NCBI GenBank assembly: GCA_026419785.1
Contig: JAODTK010001477.1
Location: forward strand, 558,001 to 622,000
Direction of reading: 5' to 3'
DNA from: Sclerodactyla briareus
Taxonomy: Eukaryota > Echinodermata > Holothuroidea > Dendrochirotida > Sclerodactylidae
DNA: 64,000 nt
Numbering within the stretch: position 1 is the first letter of the stretch; every line of letters begins with the position of its first letter. The notes under the pieces were generated by a model that worked only from the letters and a program-made list of their open reading frames with translations, searched no databases and had not been told where the DNA came from. This document shows, one piece after another, positions 48,491 to 60,196 of the stretch. The position numbers were made by a program, and so were the translations under genes.

Positions 48491-48657
48491 GATTCATTGA
48501 ATAAATCTGCTTGTTCCTTTTGTCATGGATGTTGTCCTTTTGAGATATAAATTCCTAATAATTATCATCACCATTCCATTGTTCAAAGTGGGGATAAAGG
48601 TATACATATTGGCGGTTTACCCACCAGGTGATGTCTAGTTTCTAAATAATTGTGTCA

Positions 48658-49535
48658 CCATGCTCATGACTTTTACACAGTATCATCGGATCACCATGCT
48701 CATGACCTTTACACAGTATCACCGGATCACCATGCTCATGACCATTACACAGTATCATCGGATCACCTACGAGTGGTGTAGCACAGTTGGTCAGAGAGTC
48801 CGCTTTCCACACGGTAGGTCCGGGGATCGAATCCCGGTCGGGTACATACCACAGAACTTTTAAAAATGAGGACCTGTTGCCTTATACGCTTGGCGTCAGC
48901 AATGAGGATAGGAAACAGGGCAAAAATGTAGGGTAGGCAATCTGTGAATTAGTAGCCGTCGGCGTGTAAGTACCCCTCCCTTCACATTAAGCGACCGCCA
49001 AAAGAGGCATCGCCTTGTTCCGGTACTGCGTGAAGGTTTCGCCGCGGACAATTTGTGCGATATAACCAGGTCCGCCCCCTTGCCGGGCCGCGTTAGGCTA
49101 GGGTCCTTGTCGGGCAAGTGATGATTAAAAAAAAAAAAAAAAAAAATGCTCATGACCTTCACACAGTATCATCGGATCACCATGCTCATGACCTTCACAC
49201 AGTATCATCGGATCACCATGCTCATGACTTTTACACAGTATCATCGATCACCATGCTCATGACCTTTACACATATCATCGATCACCATTCTCATGACCTT
49301 CACACAGTATCATCGGATCACCATGCTCATGACCTTTACACAGTATCATCGTATCACCATGCTCATGACCTTTACACAGTATCATCGGATCACCATGCTC
49401 ATGACCTTTACACAGTATCACCGGATCACCATGCTCATGACCTTTACACAGTATCACCGGATCACCATGCTCATGACCTTTACACAGTATCATCGGATCA
49501 CCATACTCATGACCTTTACACAGTATCATCGGATC
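48658..49535. repeat. 36-bp minisatellite split by a SINE
   Basis: The unit is CCATGCTCATGACC plus TTTACACAGTATCATCGGATCA. Three units lie at 48,658-48,767 and about eleven at 49,146-49,535. As 36 is a multiple of three, the array reads as a 12-residue repeat in every frame (for example MLMTFTQYHRIT), giving frames of up to 192 codons that are not evidence of a gene. There are no unique spacers, so it is not a CRISPR array. Confidence 0.9.
48768..49145 (+). mobile_element. tRNA-derived SINE with A-tail
   Basis: The head is tRNA-like: A box TAGCACAGTTGGTCAGAG and B box with T-arm CCGGGGATCGAATCCCGG. The body is about 280 bp with GCGACCGCCAAAAGAGGC and GGGTCCTTGTCGGGCAAG, and the tail is about 20 A. 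It sits exactly inside one 36-bp unit: ...GGATCACC on the left resumes at ATGCTCATG on the right. No target duplication is visible. The well-kept B box suggests a fairly young copy. Confidence 0.8.
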
Positions 49536-49984
49536 ATCAGAATCAAATCTCTGTTCGGAGGGTTTTCATGCAAAAATATACCGACATGCTCAACATGCTG
49601 CATGATGGAGAGGTCCATAATAATCCACCAGGAGTGTTCTCTGAATTCAATGGCAATAACTCGGGTTGTAAAATGAATGTGAACCAGTTATCTTGATCAA
49701 CAAGTGTGTTCTCAAATAGCTAGTCTTGCTGTATAGTTCCATGATCAGTGGCTGTTTCTCTTAAGGTATGAAGCTTGTTTCAATGATCCTGATCTCAGGA
49801 GAGGGATTTGCTAGCTTGCCGAGAATGCAAAATGCATCAAGGAAACAGACTTAAAGGATAACCACAAGATGAATTATAAAGAGGCTAATATATTAGCTGG
49901 AGGATAACTGCATGCATCAGACTTAACTTTCATATTCTATATCAAACAAACTTCACAAAATAACTCTTCCAAGAATACCTATGA

Positions 49985-51180
49985 GATTATTTCAATGGAG
50001 ATAGGCTGATCAGGGAGTCTAAGCATGGGTTTAGAAGAAGAATCGTTCATTTGTTTGACTAATCTCTTGGAATTTATGGAAGATGTTACAAGTTCTGTTG
50101 ACAACGGCAATTGCTGTTGATGAATTTCCTGGACTTCAGAAAGTTTGACAAGGTTCCTCAGAGCGGTCTCTTGCTCAAGTTGGAAGGTTTGGCATTGGGG
50201 GAAATGTCTTGGAGTGGATCGTGAGTGGCTCCCATAATAGAGAACAACGAGTTGTCATAAGGGCAGTTGTCTTTTCGGCAAAAGGTCACTGGTGGTGTTT
50301 CCCCGGGATCCGTTCTCGGGCCGTTAATCTTTATGGCGTTATATGATGATCTGAGGTTCTTTTCATTCCAGGGTTAAGAAGTTCGCGACGATACCAAGTT
50401 GTATCGGGAGGGCGGTTCGAATGATGATGCTGCAATGTTCAAAGGATCTGGATATAATTTCCAATGGTCTCGATGGCAAATGTTTTTCCAATGTTGACAA
50501 GTGCAAAGTTATTAATGTTGGTTTTCCCAATCGAAACGCTTCCTCCAAGTTACAAGGCCAAATATTCAGGAGTGGATTTAAGGAAAGATTTGGGGTTTGT
50601 TTGGTTCTTCTTTGAAACCTTCCAAGGAGTGTGCAAAAAGCGCAGAAAGAGGGTTAATGGAGTCTTGGCTTGATTAGAGTCACTTCAGTTCCTTGATAAT
50701 TGATATTGCATGTTAGGCTGTTTAAGCAACTGGTAGATCGCACCTGGAATCTGCTACAAGTGTGATCTCACTTTGCAAAAGACAAGCGGTGATTGAAAAC
50801 GTTCAGCGTAGGCAACTAGAATGATTCACTGTCCTGAAGAATTTATCCTATGAGGAAAGATTAAGGCGTTCGTCTAACTACCATGGAGCTGAGGCGAATT
50901 TGGGGTGACGTGATCCAGGTTTTCAAAATGTTCATGACGAGAATCTTCCGTCCACTACTTCTTTGAAATTTTCCAATGTACTGCCAAAGAGAGGCCACAG
51001 TCTCAGCTTTGTGGCAAGCGCTGCAGATTGGACATCGTAAATATTTCTTCTCGCAGAGAGTGATCAATGCGTGGAATTGTCTTCCTGAAAAGTTTGTTGC
51101 TTAAGAGTGTGGAATGCATTCAAGAACAGTTGATGTCTTTTTCAGGATCACGGGCGCATTATTTAGAGTTTTGGTTCATT
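49985..51180 (+). mobile_element. CR1-type LINE remnant: reverse transcriptase to C-terminus
   Basis: Plus-strand frames show, in order, HGFRR, LDFRKFDKVPQ, a PGSVLGPL block, DDTKLYREGGSNDDAAM, WSRWQMFF, VDKCKVINVGFPNRNA, SLKPSKECAK, NVQRRQLE, LSYEERLRR and RGHSLSF, and a VWNAFKNS end. This is the standard CR1 order: SxHGFR, LDxxKAFDxVPH, GVPQGSVLGPLLF, FADDTKL, the WSxxWQMxFNxxKCxV thumb, QRRATRMI, LSYEERLxxLxL and NSFKxxLD. It is broken into many frames and lacks the endonuclease, so it is an inactive fragment. It lies in the intron between exons A and B of the F-box gene. Confidence 0.75.
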
Positions 51181-52265
51181 TTTCTTTCAGGATGTTGTGG
51201 ATCGGTGTCGTTTATGAGGATGATGTCCTTCCTGACCCTTATCACTAAACTAAACCTCAAATCCCGTTATACCACTGTTGGGATGCCAATGTTATTTATA
51301 AGAATCAGCACGTCTGGGTTGAGGTAGGATCCCATGAGTGGGCCGCAGGATGTGGTAAGGATGTAATGTTCAAATTTATACCTTGATTATAGAGGCCAAA
51401 ATTTAAATGAAAGAAACTGTACGAGGATGACAGAACAACCTGCGAAATGCAGCATACAGTATGTGAGTAGTTTCAGAGGAAGATAACCCATAGAAACTAT
51501 TGTGGTAAAACGGCATCAACGCCATATCAGTTAAAGTGATTATTATGCCTACACAGTGCTCGATCCATTTTACGAGAATAATTCTCTCCCTATGGAGACA
51601 TCTCCATTTCTCGATTGAATACAGAATCAATAAACAGTTCACCGCCCATGCTCAGTCCGCAGCACAATCCCGACTTGAGAATTCTTCCATCTCCATCCCC
51701 CCTATATCCAACCTCCACAGCCACCATGCAAGCATGAATGCCCTAAACCACCACTGCACCATCCAGGGCCCAGCCAACCACAACAAGCTACTTATCTCCC
51801 AGCATATTTTAGGTCATTGGTAAAACTCATCTCATCCTCACTGAGCCCACATTGTGGGGCATAAACCGAACTGACATACTTGAATTGATTCACTTGTATT
51901 TATTTGAGTTAAAACCAATTAAATTGAATGAAAACTGATACTGATGACTATTATCCTGTCATTGACTAGGTCTATTGACAGCCTACCCAAGGCTTTTGAC
52001 TAGGTGTAGTTGACAGCCTAACCAGGCTGTAAGTCAGTTTCATCACCTGCCCGTATGAAAAAGACCATAACCACCCCACCTGAGCTATAACCCAGTGTTG
52101 GCGCTCTAGATGGAGAGAACGAGGGATTTCCTGCTAATGGCTGACATCCCTCTCAAAAAAATGTCAGCAGGGACATTCTCTCCCCCCTCTCAAATATATC
52201 TGGGTTTTGGGGTTTGTTTTTAGTGCTACTGGCTAGATAGTCAGTCCTTTTCACTAAAAAAAAAA
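51181..52265. other. Intron, non-coding
   Basis: This may include LINE 3' flank. No exon or array was recognised. Confidence 0.35.
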
Positions 52266-52446
52266 CTAGAAGCACCACTGTGCGTAGCTCAACTGCAGAA
52301 ATGTACCACGACAATTTACAATTATGTGATAAATGTTCAAGATCATAGGCCAAGAAGGCGTTCCAACATGCCTAGTGTGCGGCTGTAACACTTTGACCAT
52401 GACTTCATACAGCCCAAGATGTCTTAGTGCATCAATAAACATTTCC

Positions 52447-55060
52447 CCATAATGCACCCACAGTGACACTGTCTTTGGGTCCTAAATCCCTAGGCACCCT
52501 GGAACTACGGCTACTAGACCATCACTATGACCGACTCTGACCTGCACAGAATTTGTAGAGATACAAGATTTTGCAGTATCTCATATATGGGCCTTGGTTC
52601 CAAACTGAGCCCTGGGCCCAGAATTCCCAACACCCCCAATGACCCTCTAACCAAGGACTGTTACATTTACCTTTGAAAGAAAATCCCATGAAGCTTGCGG
52701 GAGGAGATTGTATTGTCAAGTACCCTTTTGTGTGAAATCCATAAAATGTGCCCACAGGCCTAAGTGGGACCTTGGACCAAAAATTCTGAACACTCCAATG
52801 TATGGCCTTGTCAGACCACCATTCGACGAATGTCAGCACTGTGCACTAAAATTCATAAGAGGGAAAAGCATTTTGCATAATTCTTCATGATGCGTAATTC
52901 CACATGATGGGCCCAAGGGCCCACCCACACTGGGCCCTAACTACTGGCATCCTGAAGGTATGGCTATTTGACCACCAGTATTCTGAACATCAGCACTGTG
53001 CAACAAATTTGTAAGAGTACAAATTTCGTAATGTATTTCATATTGGGTCCTAGGCGCAAAACTGGGCCCTAGACCCAAATTCCCCAAAAGACCCCCAACG
53101 AGCACTACGACCAGGAACAGTACATGTAACTTCAAAGAAATCAATTGAAGCTTTTGGGAGAAGATGCATTTCAATACCACAGTGTGAAATTTCAGTAAAA
53201 TGGGCCCGCGAAGCCGAGCCCAAGTTGGACATTGGACCAACAATTCCTGAAGACCCCACAAAGGAAGGCTATTAGATCATCATTATGACCAATATTAGCA
53301 CTGTGCACTGAAATTTGTGAGAGGAGAAGAGAGGAGAAAGAAGCATTTTGCATAATTCACCATGATGGGCCCAGTTTGGGGCCAAAACTGGGCCGTGGGA
53401 CCAACTTCCTGGGCAACCTGAAAGTAGTACAGTACAGTTATTTGAACAACATTATGACTGACATCAGTACTGTGCAACAACAAAATTTGTAGGAGGTACA
53501 AGATTTCGCAGTATTTCATATAATGGGCCCTAGGGCCCAAACTGGGCTTTGAGCCCAAATTCCTGAACCCCCGCAATGGCCCTCTACACATGGACCATTA
53601 CAGTTATCTTGAAAAACATCAATTGAATATTGTGGAAGGAGATGCTTTCATGTACTATTGTATATTTCATAAAACGAAGGCCCTCAGACCCAAGTGGGAC
53701 CTTGGACCAAACTTCCTGAACACCCCCCGAAGGTAGGGCTGATGGACCATCATTATGACCGAACATCTCACGTCACCGACGTTTAGAGATACAAGATTTT
53801 GTGGTGCGAGTATCTCATAGGAATGGGTCGTCCTTGGTTTGGCAAACTGAGCCTTGGCCCAGAATTCCCAACAACCGGCTTGCGTGTGGGTGGTTTCCCA
53901 TGACCCTCTAACCAAGGCTGTTACATTTAACACCTTTGAAGAAAATCCATTTAAGCTTGCGTGAGTCGAGTCTTTCAATACCATTGGTGGTGCATTCCAT
54001 AAATGGGCCCACAGGCCCTAAGTGGGACCTTGGACCAAAACTTCTTGAACCGGTCCAGAGGTATGGCTGTCAGACCATCAATTCGACCGAATGTCAGCAC
54101 TGTGCACTAAAATTCATAAGAGGCAAGCATTTTGCATAATTCTTCATGATGCGTAATTCCACAGATGGGCCACAAGGCCCACCCACACTGGGCCCTAACT
54201 ACTGGCATCCTGAAGGTATGGCTATTTGACCACCATTATGACTGAACATCAGCACTGTGCAACAAAAATTGTAGGAGGTACAAGATTTCGCAGTATTTCA
54301 TATAATGGGTCCTAGGGCCAAAACTGGGCCCTAGACCCAAAATTCCCAAACACCCCCAACGGCGCACTACAAAGGACCATTACATTGACTCAAGAAATTC
54401 AAATTGAAGCTTGTGGGAAAAGATGTATTTCAAGTACACAGTTTGAAATTTCCTAAAAGGGCCCTCGAGCCAAGTGGGACCTTGGACCACAATCCGGAAC
54501 AAACCCAGGTAAGGCTGAGAGATCTCATATGACCAAATATTATCTCTGTGCACTGAAATTTGTGAGAGGAGAAGCATTTTGCATAATTCCACATGATGGG
54601 CCCCAGGGCCCACACTGGGCCTTGGGACCCACTCCCTGGGCACCCTGAAAGTACAGTTATTAGAACACCATTATGACTGAACATCAGCACTGTGCAACAA
54701 ATTGTAGGAGATACAAGATTTCATCAATGTAATTTCATATAATGGGCCCTAGGGCCCAAACTGGGCTTTGAGCCCAACATTCCCGAACAACCCCAATAGC
54801 CCACTACCCGAGTACCATTAATGTGATCTTAAATACATCAATTGAATATTGTGGGAAGAGATGCATTCAATACTATTTGTTCGATTCCATAAAAAGGGCC
54901 CTCAGACCCAAGTGGGACCTTGGACCAAACATTCCTGAACACCCCCCGAAGGTAGGGCTGTTGACCCTCATTATGACCGAACATCAGCACTGTGCACTAG
55001 AGTTCGTAGGAGGATATACATTTGGGAATTATACACATAATGAACCTTTATGCCCCCTTT
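52447..55060 (+). repeat. A-B-C higher-order repeat, about six trimers of 430 bp
   Basis: Three related subunits of 137-154 bp alternate. Example trimer: B at 54,169, C at 54,306, A at 54,460, next B at 54,598 (429 bp). All open with GGGCCC-rich DNA. A has TGGGACCTTGGACCAAA and GAAGCATTTTGCATAATTC. B has CACTGGGCC, GGCACCCTGAA and GTACAAGATTTCGCAGTATT. C has AATGGCCCTCTACC, CATTACATGTAAC and ATCAATTGAAGCTTGTGGG. A and B share GAACATCAGCACTGTGCA. One B is missing near 53,760-53,820, where A runs into C. Confidence 0.8.
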
Positions 55061-55183
55061 AATGACACTGTGACCTTCCAAAGTCAAACATGTCCCATGG
55101 GTCAATAAACATTGTGGTCCAAGTTTGGTGGACATCCATCACAGAATGATTGTTGGGGCGGTCCAAATAGGCATGTTTGTTAA

Positions 55184-55464
<281 letters not shown>

Positions 55465-55606
55465 AGTGACATGCAGATTCCAATAAGCTCAACCAGCATA
55501 GCTGGTTTGAGCTAAAATTAAAAAACCCAGGAGAAATTCCTACTAGAATATAAAAGCTCAGTGCAATATGGACTAACCTCGTATAGCACCCAAACTTGTT
55601 ATTTAC

Positions 55607-55906
55607 CTTAGGAGTTGACTTGAGGTAGGAGGTTGTCTCCTGGGTAACCCTCAAGTCAAATTGCGCCAGAAGCTCGGTCGGTGGAACACCACGTTCCAGG
55701 ACAGCAGAACAGTAGATGCCACGTGCCATGTCACAGAAGTTGAGGAAGCTGAAGAATCTTGGACGCAGACAGGGCGGCAAGTCCTCCAGCACAGAGGGGG
55801 CCGACGTCACCTCAATACTTTGTCTTATCGGCGTCCAAAGTCTGGCCTTCAGGGCCCCTGGGACTGTCACTGATGCAATAACCTTCCTCTTGAGGGATTC
55901 TCCCAT
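55607..55906 (-). CDS. F-box protein (FBXO33-like), exon A with the F-box
   Basis: The exon is open for 100 codons from ATG (55,906-55,904) to the donor CCTAAG|GTAAAT at 55,606. It contains [20 protein letters not shown], which aligns residue for residue with the F-box core LPPxLLxxIFSFLxxxDLAR. The second F-box half, [14 protein letters not shown], is found in a neighbouring frame between shifts near 55,700 and 55,663, followed by [18 protein letters not shown] in the original frame. F-box proteins use this motif to bind SKP1 and bring substrates to SCF ubiquitin ligases; the leucine-rich C-terminus would bind the substrate. The ATG may be the start codon (about 40 residues before the F-box), though TTCCAG before it could also be an acceptor. 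The link to exons B and C rests on strand, order and family. Confidence 0.55.
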
Positions 55907-56471
55907 CTGGAACCATGGGGCATGATCAAATGGTCATTGGGTGGCAACACTATGTTCCCAGTTGTAGAGCAATGACAGATGATGGATCGTCACCAGAACT
56001 TGAATAACTGTTGGAGAACAGAGTGATTGATGAATGTGTTATTGATTGGATAACATATGAATGAGGCCCGAGCACTCGACCCATGTCACAGGAAAAAATG
56101 GTTGAACTATCAAATGCATGAGCAATACTATCCAATAAGGCGCGCCCTATTCAAAATCAATTCCAATGGAACAATTGGTAATTTCATGTCTACCAGGTTT
56201 GGTGAAAGTGTGACTGAAAACAAAAAACAATATGCAATAACAATAACAACAATATGTGGCATCAATCTCTAACCGAAGGTGAACCATTTCAAACAGAAAT
56301 GGGAAAATTTAGCGAAATATGCTCAGGAAACGGACTCGGACATGAAGGCTAAACTGGCGGTTAAAGGTAGGTAGCAAGGTCATCGGCAACAGGGGTCATT
56401 ACTAAAATACCTACGTCATACCCAACGGTGCATCTATTTCCCAGGGATAACTGGTTGGATGAGAAAATAAA
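55907..56471. other. Upstream flank of exon A
   Basis: This is possible 5' UTR, promoter or intron. No CpG-rich or TATA-type promoter could be recognised. Confidence 0.3.
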
Positions 56472-57395
56472 CTAGAGCACCCATAGGCGTAGTCAAAACG
56501 CACAAATGTGCCAAGACAATGTTCAATTGGTGTTTAAATGTTCAAGATCATGAAGCCAAAAAGACAGTTTGAAAAACAATGGCCTATTCGGCCCTGTAAC
56601 GAATGTTGACCTCTTTTTTTTCGGCCAAAGATGTCTCTTAGTAGTCAATAAGCATTGTGTCAACGTTTGGTCAACATCTATCAAAGGCATAAATCATGAG
56701 GGAGAAAAAGGCAAATCAATCAGGGCAATTGGGCACCATTTAATGACCTACATGTATGGCCTGTCGTTCACATGGACAAAGATGTCCCAAGGTCCAAGTT
56801 CCAAGAACGGTCAACATCAAAGAATGAACTGTTTGGTTCTTTCATATATGTTACGTTTTTAAACTCAACGGGCACTATATGGCAATTGGATCCAAATATG
56901 AACAAGCTGAGAAGAGCACCTTCAAAATGAAATGTTGACACAGCTTCAAAAATTCGAGAACCAATGGTTCAGTGCTCAAACTGGACAAGTGTCAATAAAG
57001 TAATGAACTGGTAAGATCCATGGAGTTGTGCATTTGTTTCGTTGCCAACTTTAATGACCTGAGCGAGCATCATGAAGCGACACTTCATTGTGTGAGAGGA
57101 GATTACAAGTTTTTCACACAACGGCCCAAGGCTCCTCCAATCTAATCCAACCTGCAGGAAAAGTAGCATACTGCAGTTTTTCACACCACATGGCCATCAT
57201 TTGCCCCTTAATGCCATTTGAGAACGATGACCCACGAGTTAAATAAACATTGTGACCACGTTTGGTCCGATCCATCAAAGCATGAACATTTGGTGGCCAA
57301 AAAAAAGCAATAGTAAATGACAGACTGGATAGATAGAATGACATGGGCGTTACAATAGCCCCCACCACTCGAACCAGCATAGCTGGTTGAGCTGA
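56472..57395 (+). mobile_element. Helitron-like element copy 2, short
   Basis: The 5' end CTAGAGCACCCATAGGCGTAG and TTCAAGATCATGAAGCC matches copy 1. The 3' end has GTTTGGTCCGATCCATCA, a reduced GGATAGATAGA tract, GAACCAGC / GCTGGTTGAGC and CTGA|T. The interior lacks a full A-B-C array but repeats a block of about 190 bp (AATGGCCTAT, AAGATGTC, GTCAACATC). Confidence 0.6.
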
Positions 57396-57399
57396 TGAA

Positions 57400-57580
57400 A
57401 TGGACCTCCAGGGCCATGACCCAAAATCTCAAAACCCCACCCCCCTTCCATGGCCCTACCCAGGAAAAAAACATGTAAACTTCGAAGAAAAGAAAATCAA
57501 TTGAAGCTTTTGGAGGAGAAGGGGCATTTCCACAGTACTGGGATACAAATGTGTGACATTGTAAGAAAATTTTCATACAT
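57400..57580 (+). repeat. Isolated C-type subunit of the A-B-C repeat
   Basis: CCATGGCCCTACCCAGG, AACATGTAAACTTCGAAGA and ATCAATTGAAGCTTTTGGAG match subunit C directly after the end of copy 2. Copy 2 may therefore have inserted into an older array. Confidence 0.55.
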
Positions 57581-57646
57581 GCCTGTTCTCTCTTTGAAGA
57601 ATATTCACAAAAGGTTTTGAATCATAGTGAACGATGAATACTTACC

Positions 57647-57744
57647 CCATGTTGCACATTGCACCCCACCCCGCGCCAATGAAACATCTGCAATCTTTTA
57701 CAGTAGTTCAATGGCGCGGGGTGGGGTGCAGAGTGCCAATATGG
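57647..57744. repeat. Strong 98-bp hairpin
   Basis: Arms 57,660-57,683 and 57,707-57,730 are 24-bp inverted repeats with one mismatch (core CACCCCACCCCGCGCC) around a 23-nt loop. Pairing continues outward with small gaps from CCATGTTGCAC to GTGCCAATATGG. It could be a tiny MITE or a small-RNA precursor-like fold. Confidence 0.75.
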
Positions 57745-60196
57745 AAGTTGAAGGTAGTGAAATAGATTATGTAAATATAGGTGATACTTGCCTCAAAATC
57801 AAGTATAAAAAATTGTGCAAAATATGAGTGAGCAGACTCACGTACGTAAACATGGAGGACAAATATGTTGAAAATGGGAGATAGACATATCTGAAAGAAG
57901 TTTTTTCAACAAAATAAAGATTGTGTACATTTGAGGACCCAAATATATTTTCTCTTCTCCGTACGGCATCACCCAGACGACACCCACTGTGATGCATATA
58001 ATTGTATGTCTATCCCTGACCCTCAGATGTAAAGTATGTAACATGGACGGACATTTCCCTACCTAAGGTGATTTTGTTGCGGGCGAACAAATGGTCGGAT
58101 CAAATAAAGCCAATCAAAAAAGGGTCATTTTAGCACATTGTTCATGCTGTGAAGTAGATTTTTGAAAATCCTTGACCATTTTTTAGCAACGATTGTAAAC
58201 ATTGGTACGGACAAAGTTACATGCGTGACAATGGAGGAAACTAAATACCTCTTCAATAAAGGATAGAATGGTATGTGAACACAAAGTGATGGGTTCAGCC
58301 GAAAAGAAGGGCAGGTGAATGCTGCGTGGTAACATGTTGGACGGGGACACTGTTACATACATTACATTACAAAAAAGGGTCTGTAGGAAGAATTCCTTCA
58401 TATCTCTTCATAGTTAAGAGTTTTATATTTAATTTTCAGATGCTGTCAAGTAAGAAAACCTAATAGGACTGTGAGATGGGTGGTGGGTGGCCAGTATCTG
58501 ACAATGTCAGAAAATTCCTGAGCAATTGATGTCACAAATAAGGATCTTTATATCAGAGATTATCAAAATTTAAAAATATCCCCAAATAGAACTGCATGTA
58601 AAAAAAAATTGCCATATTGTTGTGATTATCTTTTGACCTGTACATCAATTTTAACAACATGTCAAGTATATTTATAGCAGAATTGACTGAGTCTAGTTAC
58701 CTTCACTCAAACATTTTTGACATCATTTGCATGTAAACCCATTACTGTGAAAGGCCATAGGATTCCAAGTACTAATTATGTGGAATTCATAAAAATGGGC
58801 CCTGGGCGAGCGCAGACTGGGAACGTGGACCAAAACAATTTTTCCTTGAAGTTCTCGGAGCTTTAGGCTGCTGTTAGACCATAATATGAACGGTAACATG
58901 TCAGCACGATGCACCAAAATTGTATTAGGAGAAAACCACTCTGCGTAATTCCATGGAAGATTATGATTAATTTATCCCAGAGGGACCAATCAAATTCTAC
59001 CCTATTTATGTAGAGAGCAAATAAAGCGCCTACTACGTCTAGCATGTATTCAGTATAACTGTACAGAACACACTGACAAAAACATGAACAAGTGCAGTGT
59101 TGACGTACTCCGTTCACCACTCTCTACTTGCCCAACTTGCCGAAGCCCAGCGTACCACGGATAGAAACAAGAGTCCATTAGACCTTTTGCAAATTAGCAT
59201 GTTGCGGTGGCAGTGGGGGATAGTTTTGATGCATGCTGGGATACTTTAGGGGGCAGTTCGTTGTTAGCTTGTATTGGAAAAACTTTCAATCATCGTTCTC
59301 ATGCACGGTGCATAATCCTCTCAAAATTGAGTATGTGGTCCCCAATCATTTTTACATCTTTATTGTGAATTTGACTCAAAATTTGCATTTCTCGCCAGAA
59401 AAATCAATTTTCTTGCTGAAATTTCTCATTTGGATTGTCTATTTTTCCCCCTGAGCTAGACCACAAGCATTGCGAGGGCTATTGCGAAAACGTAATTTAT
59501 TTTTTTCCTTTTTTTATTATTTTGGACTGTTGAAGGGGTGGTTCTTTCTTAACCTCATGGTCACACAACTTTGGAAATCCAAGCTAAACTAGTGAATTGA
59601 AACTTTTTGGGAGGGTCAGAAAGGAAATGGGTCGACTAGACTGGTGTTATCACTTCACAATAAAGTCAGTCACAGTTAAAGGGTTGCATCGCCGGTGGTT
59701 CGTTTTCATCGAGGTATGCTTGTAGGGTCCTAAGTGGGTTTCAGCATTTAATTGGGTTATTCTGGCCACCTCTACATACACCATCTAAGGAGTTTGGCAG
59801 TTTTTTAAGCGATTGTGTGTTGTCATGACATGAATCCCTAGCAGATTGTTTGTTGTTTATCTCTTGGTGGTGACTACCCCTGGGTATGCGTTATGAATGG
59901 ACTTTGTAGGGTTATTAGTGTTAGGAATGTATTTTTCCTCCATGCTCTACCGCTTGTGATGATTAGGCTTAGTGGGAAAGTGGTGTATTAATATCTGCAA
60001 CAAAACAATGAGGTTCTTTCTTAGGTCTAATGAGCCAATAGACCCTTTTCGCAAACAGTTCCGCAATGCATTTGGGTAGCTCAGGGGCAAAGTAGGCAAT
60101 CTATGAAGGCCAAATAGGAATTTCAGCGGATTAAACTGATTTTTCATGTCGACAATTAGCATATTTTGGTCAGATCTGTCACAATAATTCGTAAAG
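57745..60196. other. Non-coding stretch with an A-B-C remnant
   Basis: 58,735-58,955 is a decayed C-to-A junction of the repeat (AAAAATGGGCCCTGGGC, GGACCAAAAC, TGTCAGCACGATGCACC). The rest is unique DNA with no exon supported. Confidence 0.45.

Noticed and set aside
48768-48850. Functional tRNA gene
   Set aside because: The A and B boxes are part of a SINE head; acceptor-stem pairing is not convincing, and the sequence continues into a SINE body and A-tail.
48658-49535. CRISPR array
   Set aside because: Units are contiguous with no unique spacers, and the genome is eukaryotic.
49118-49696. 192- and 127-codon frames with a 12-residue repeat
   Set aside because: A 36-bp DNA repeat keeps every frame open; there is no start context or splice support.
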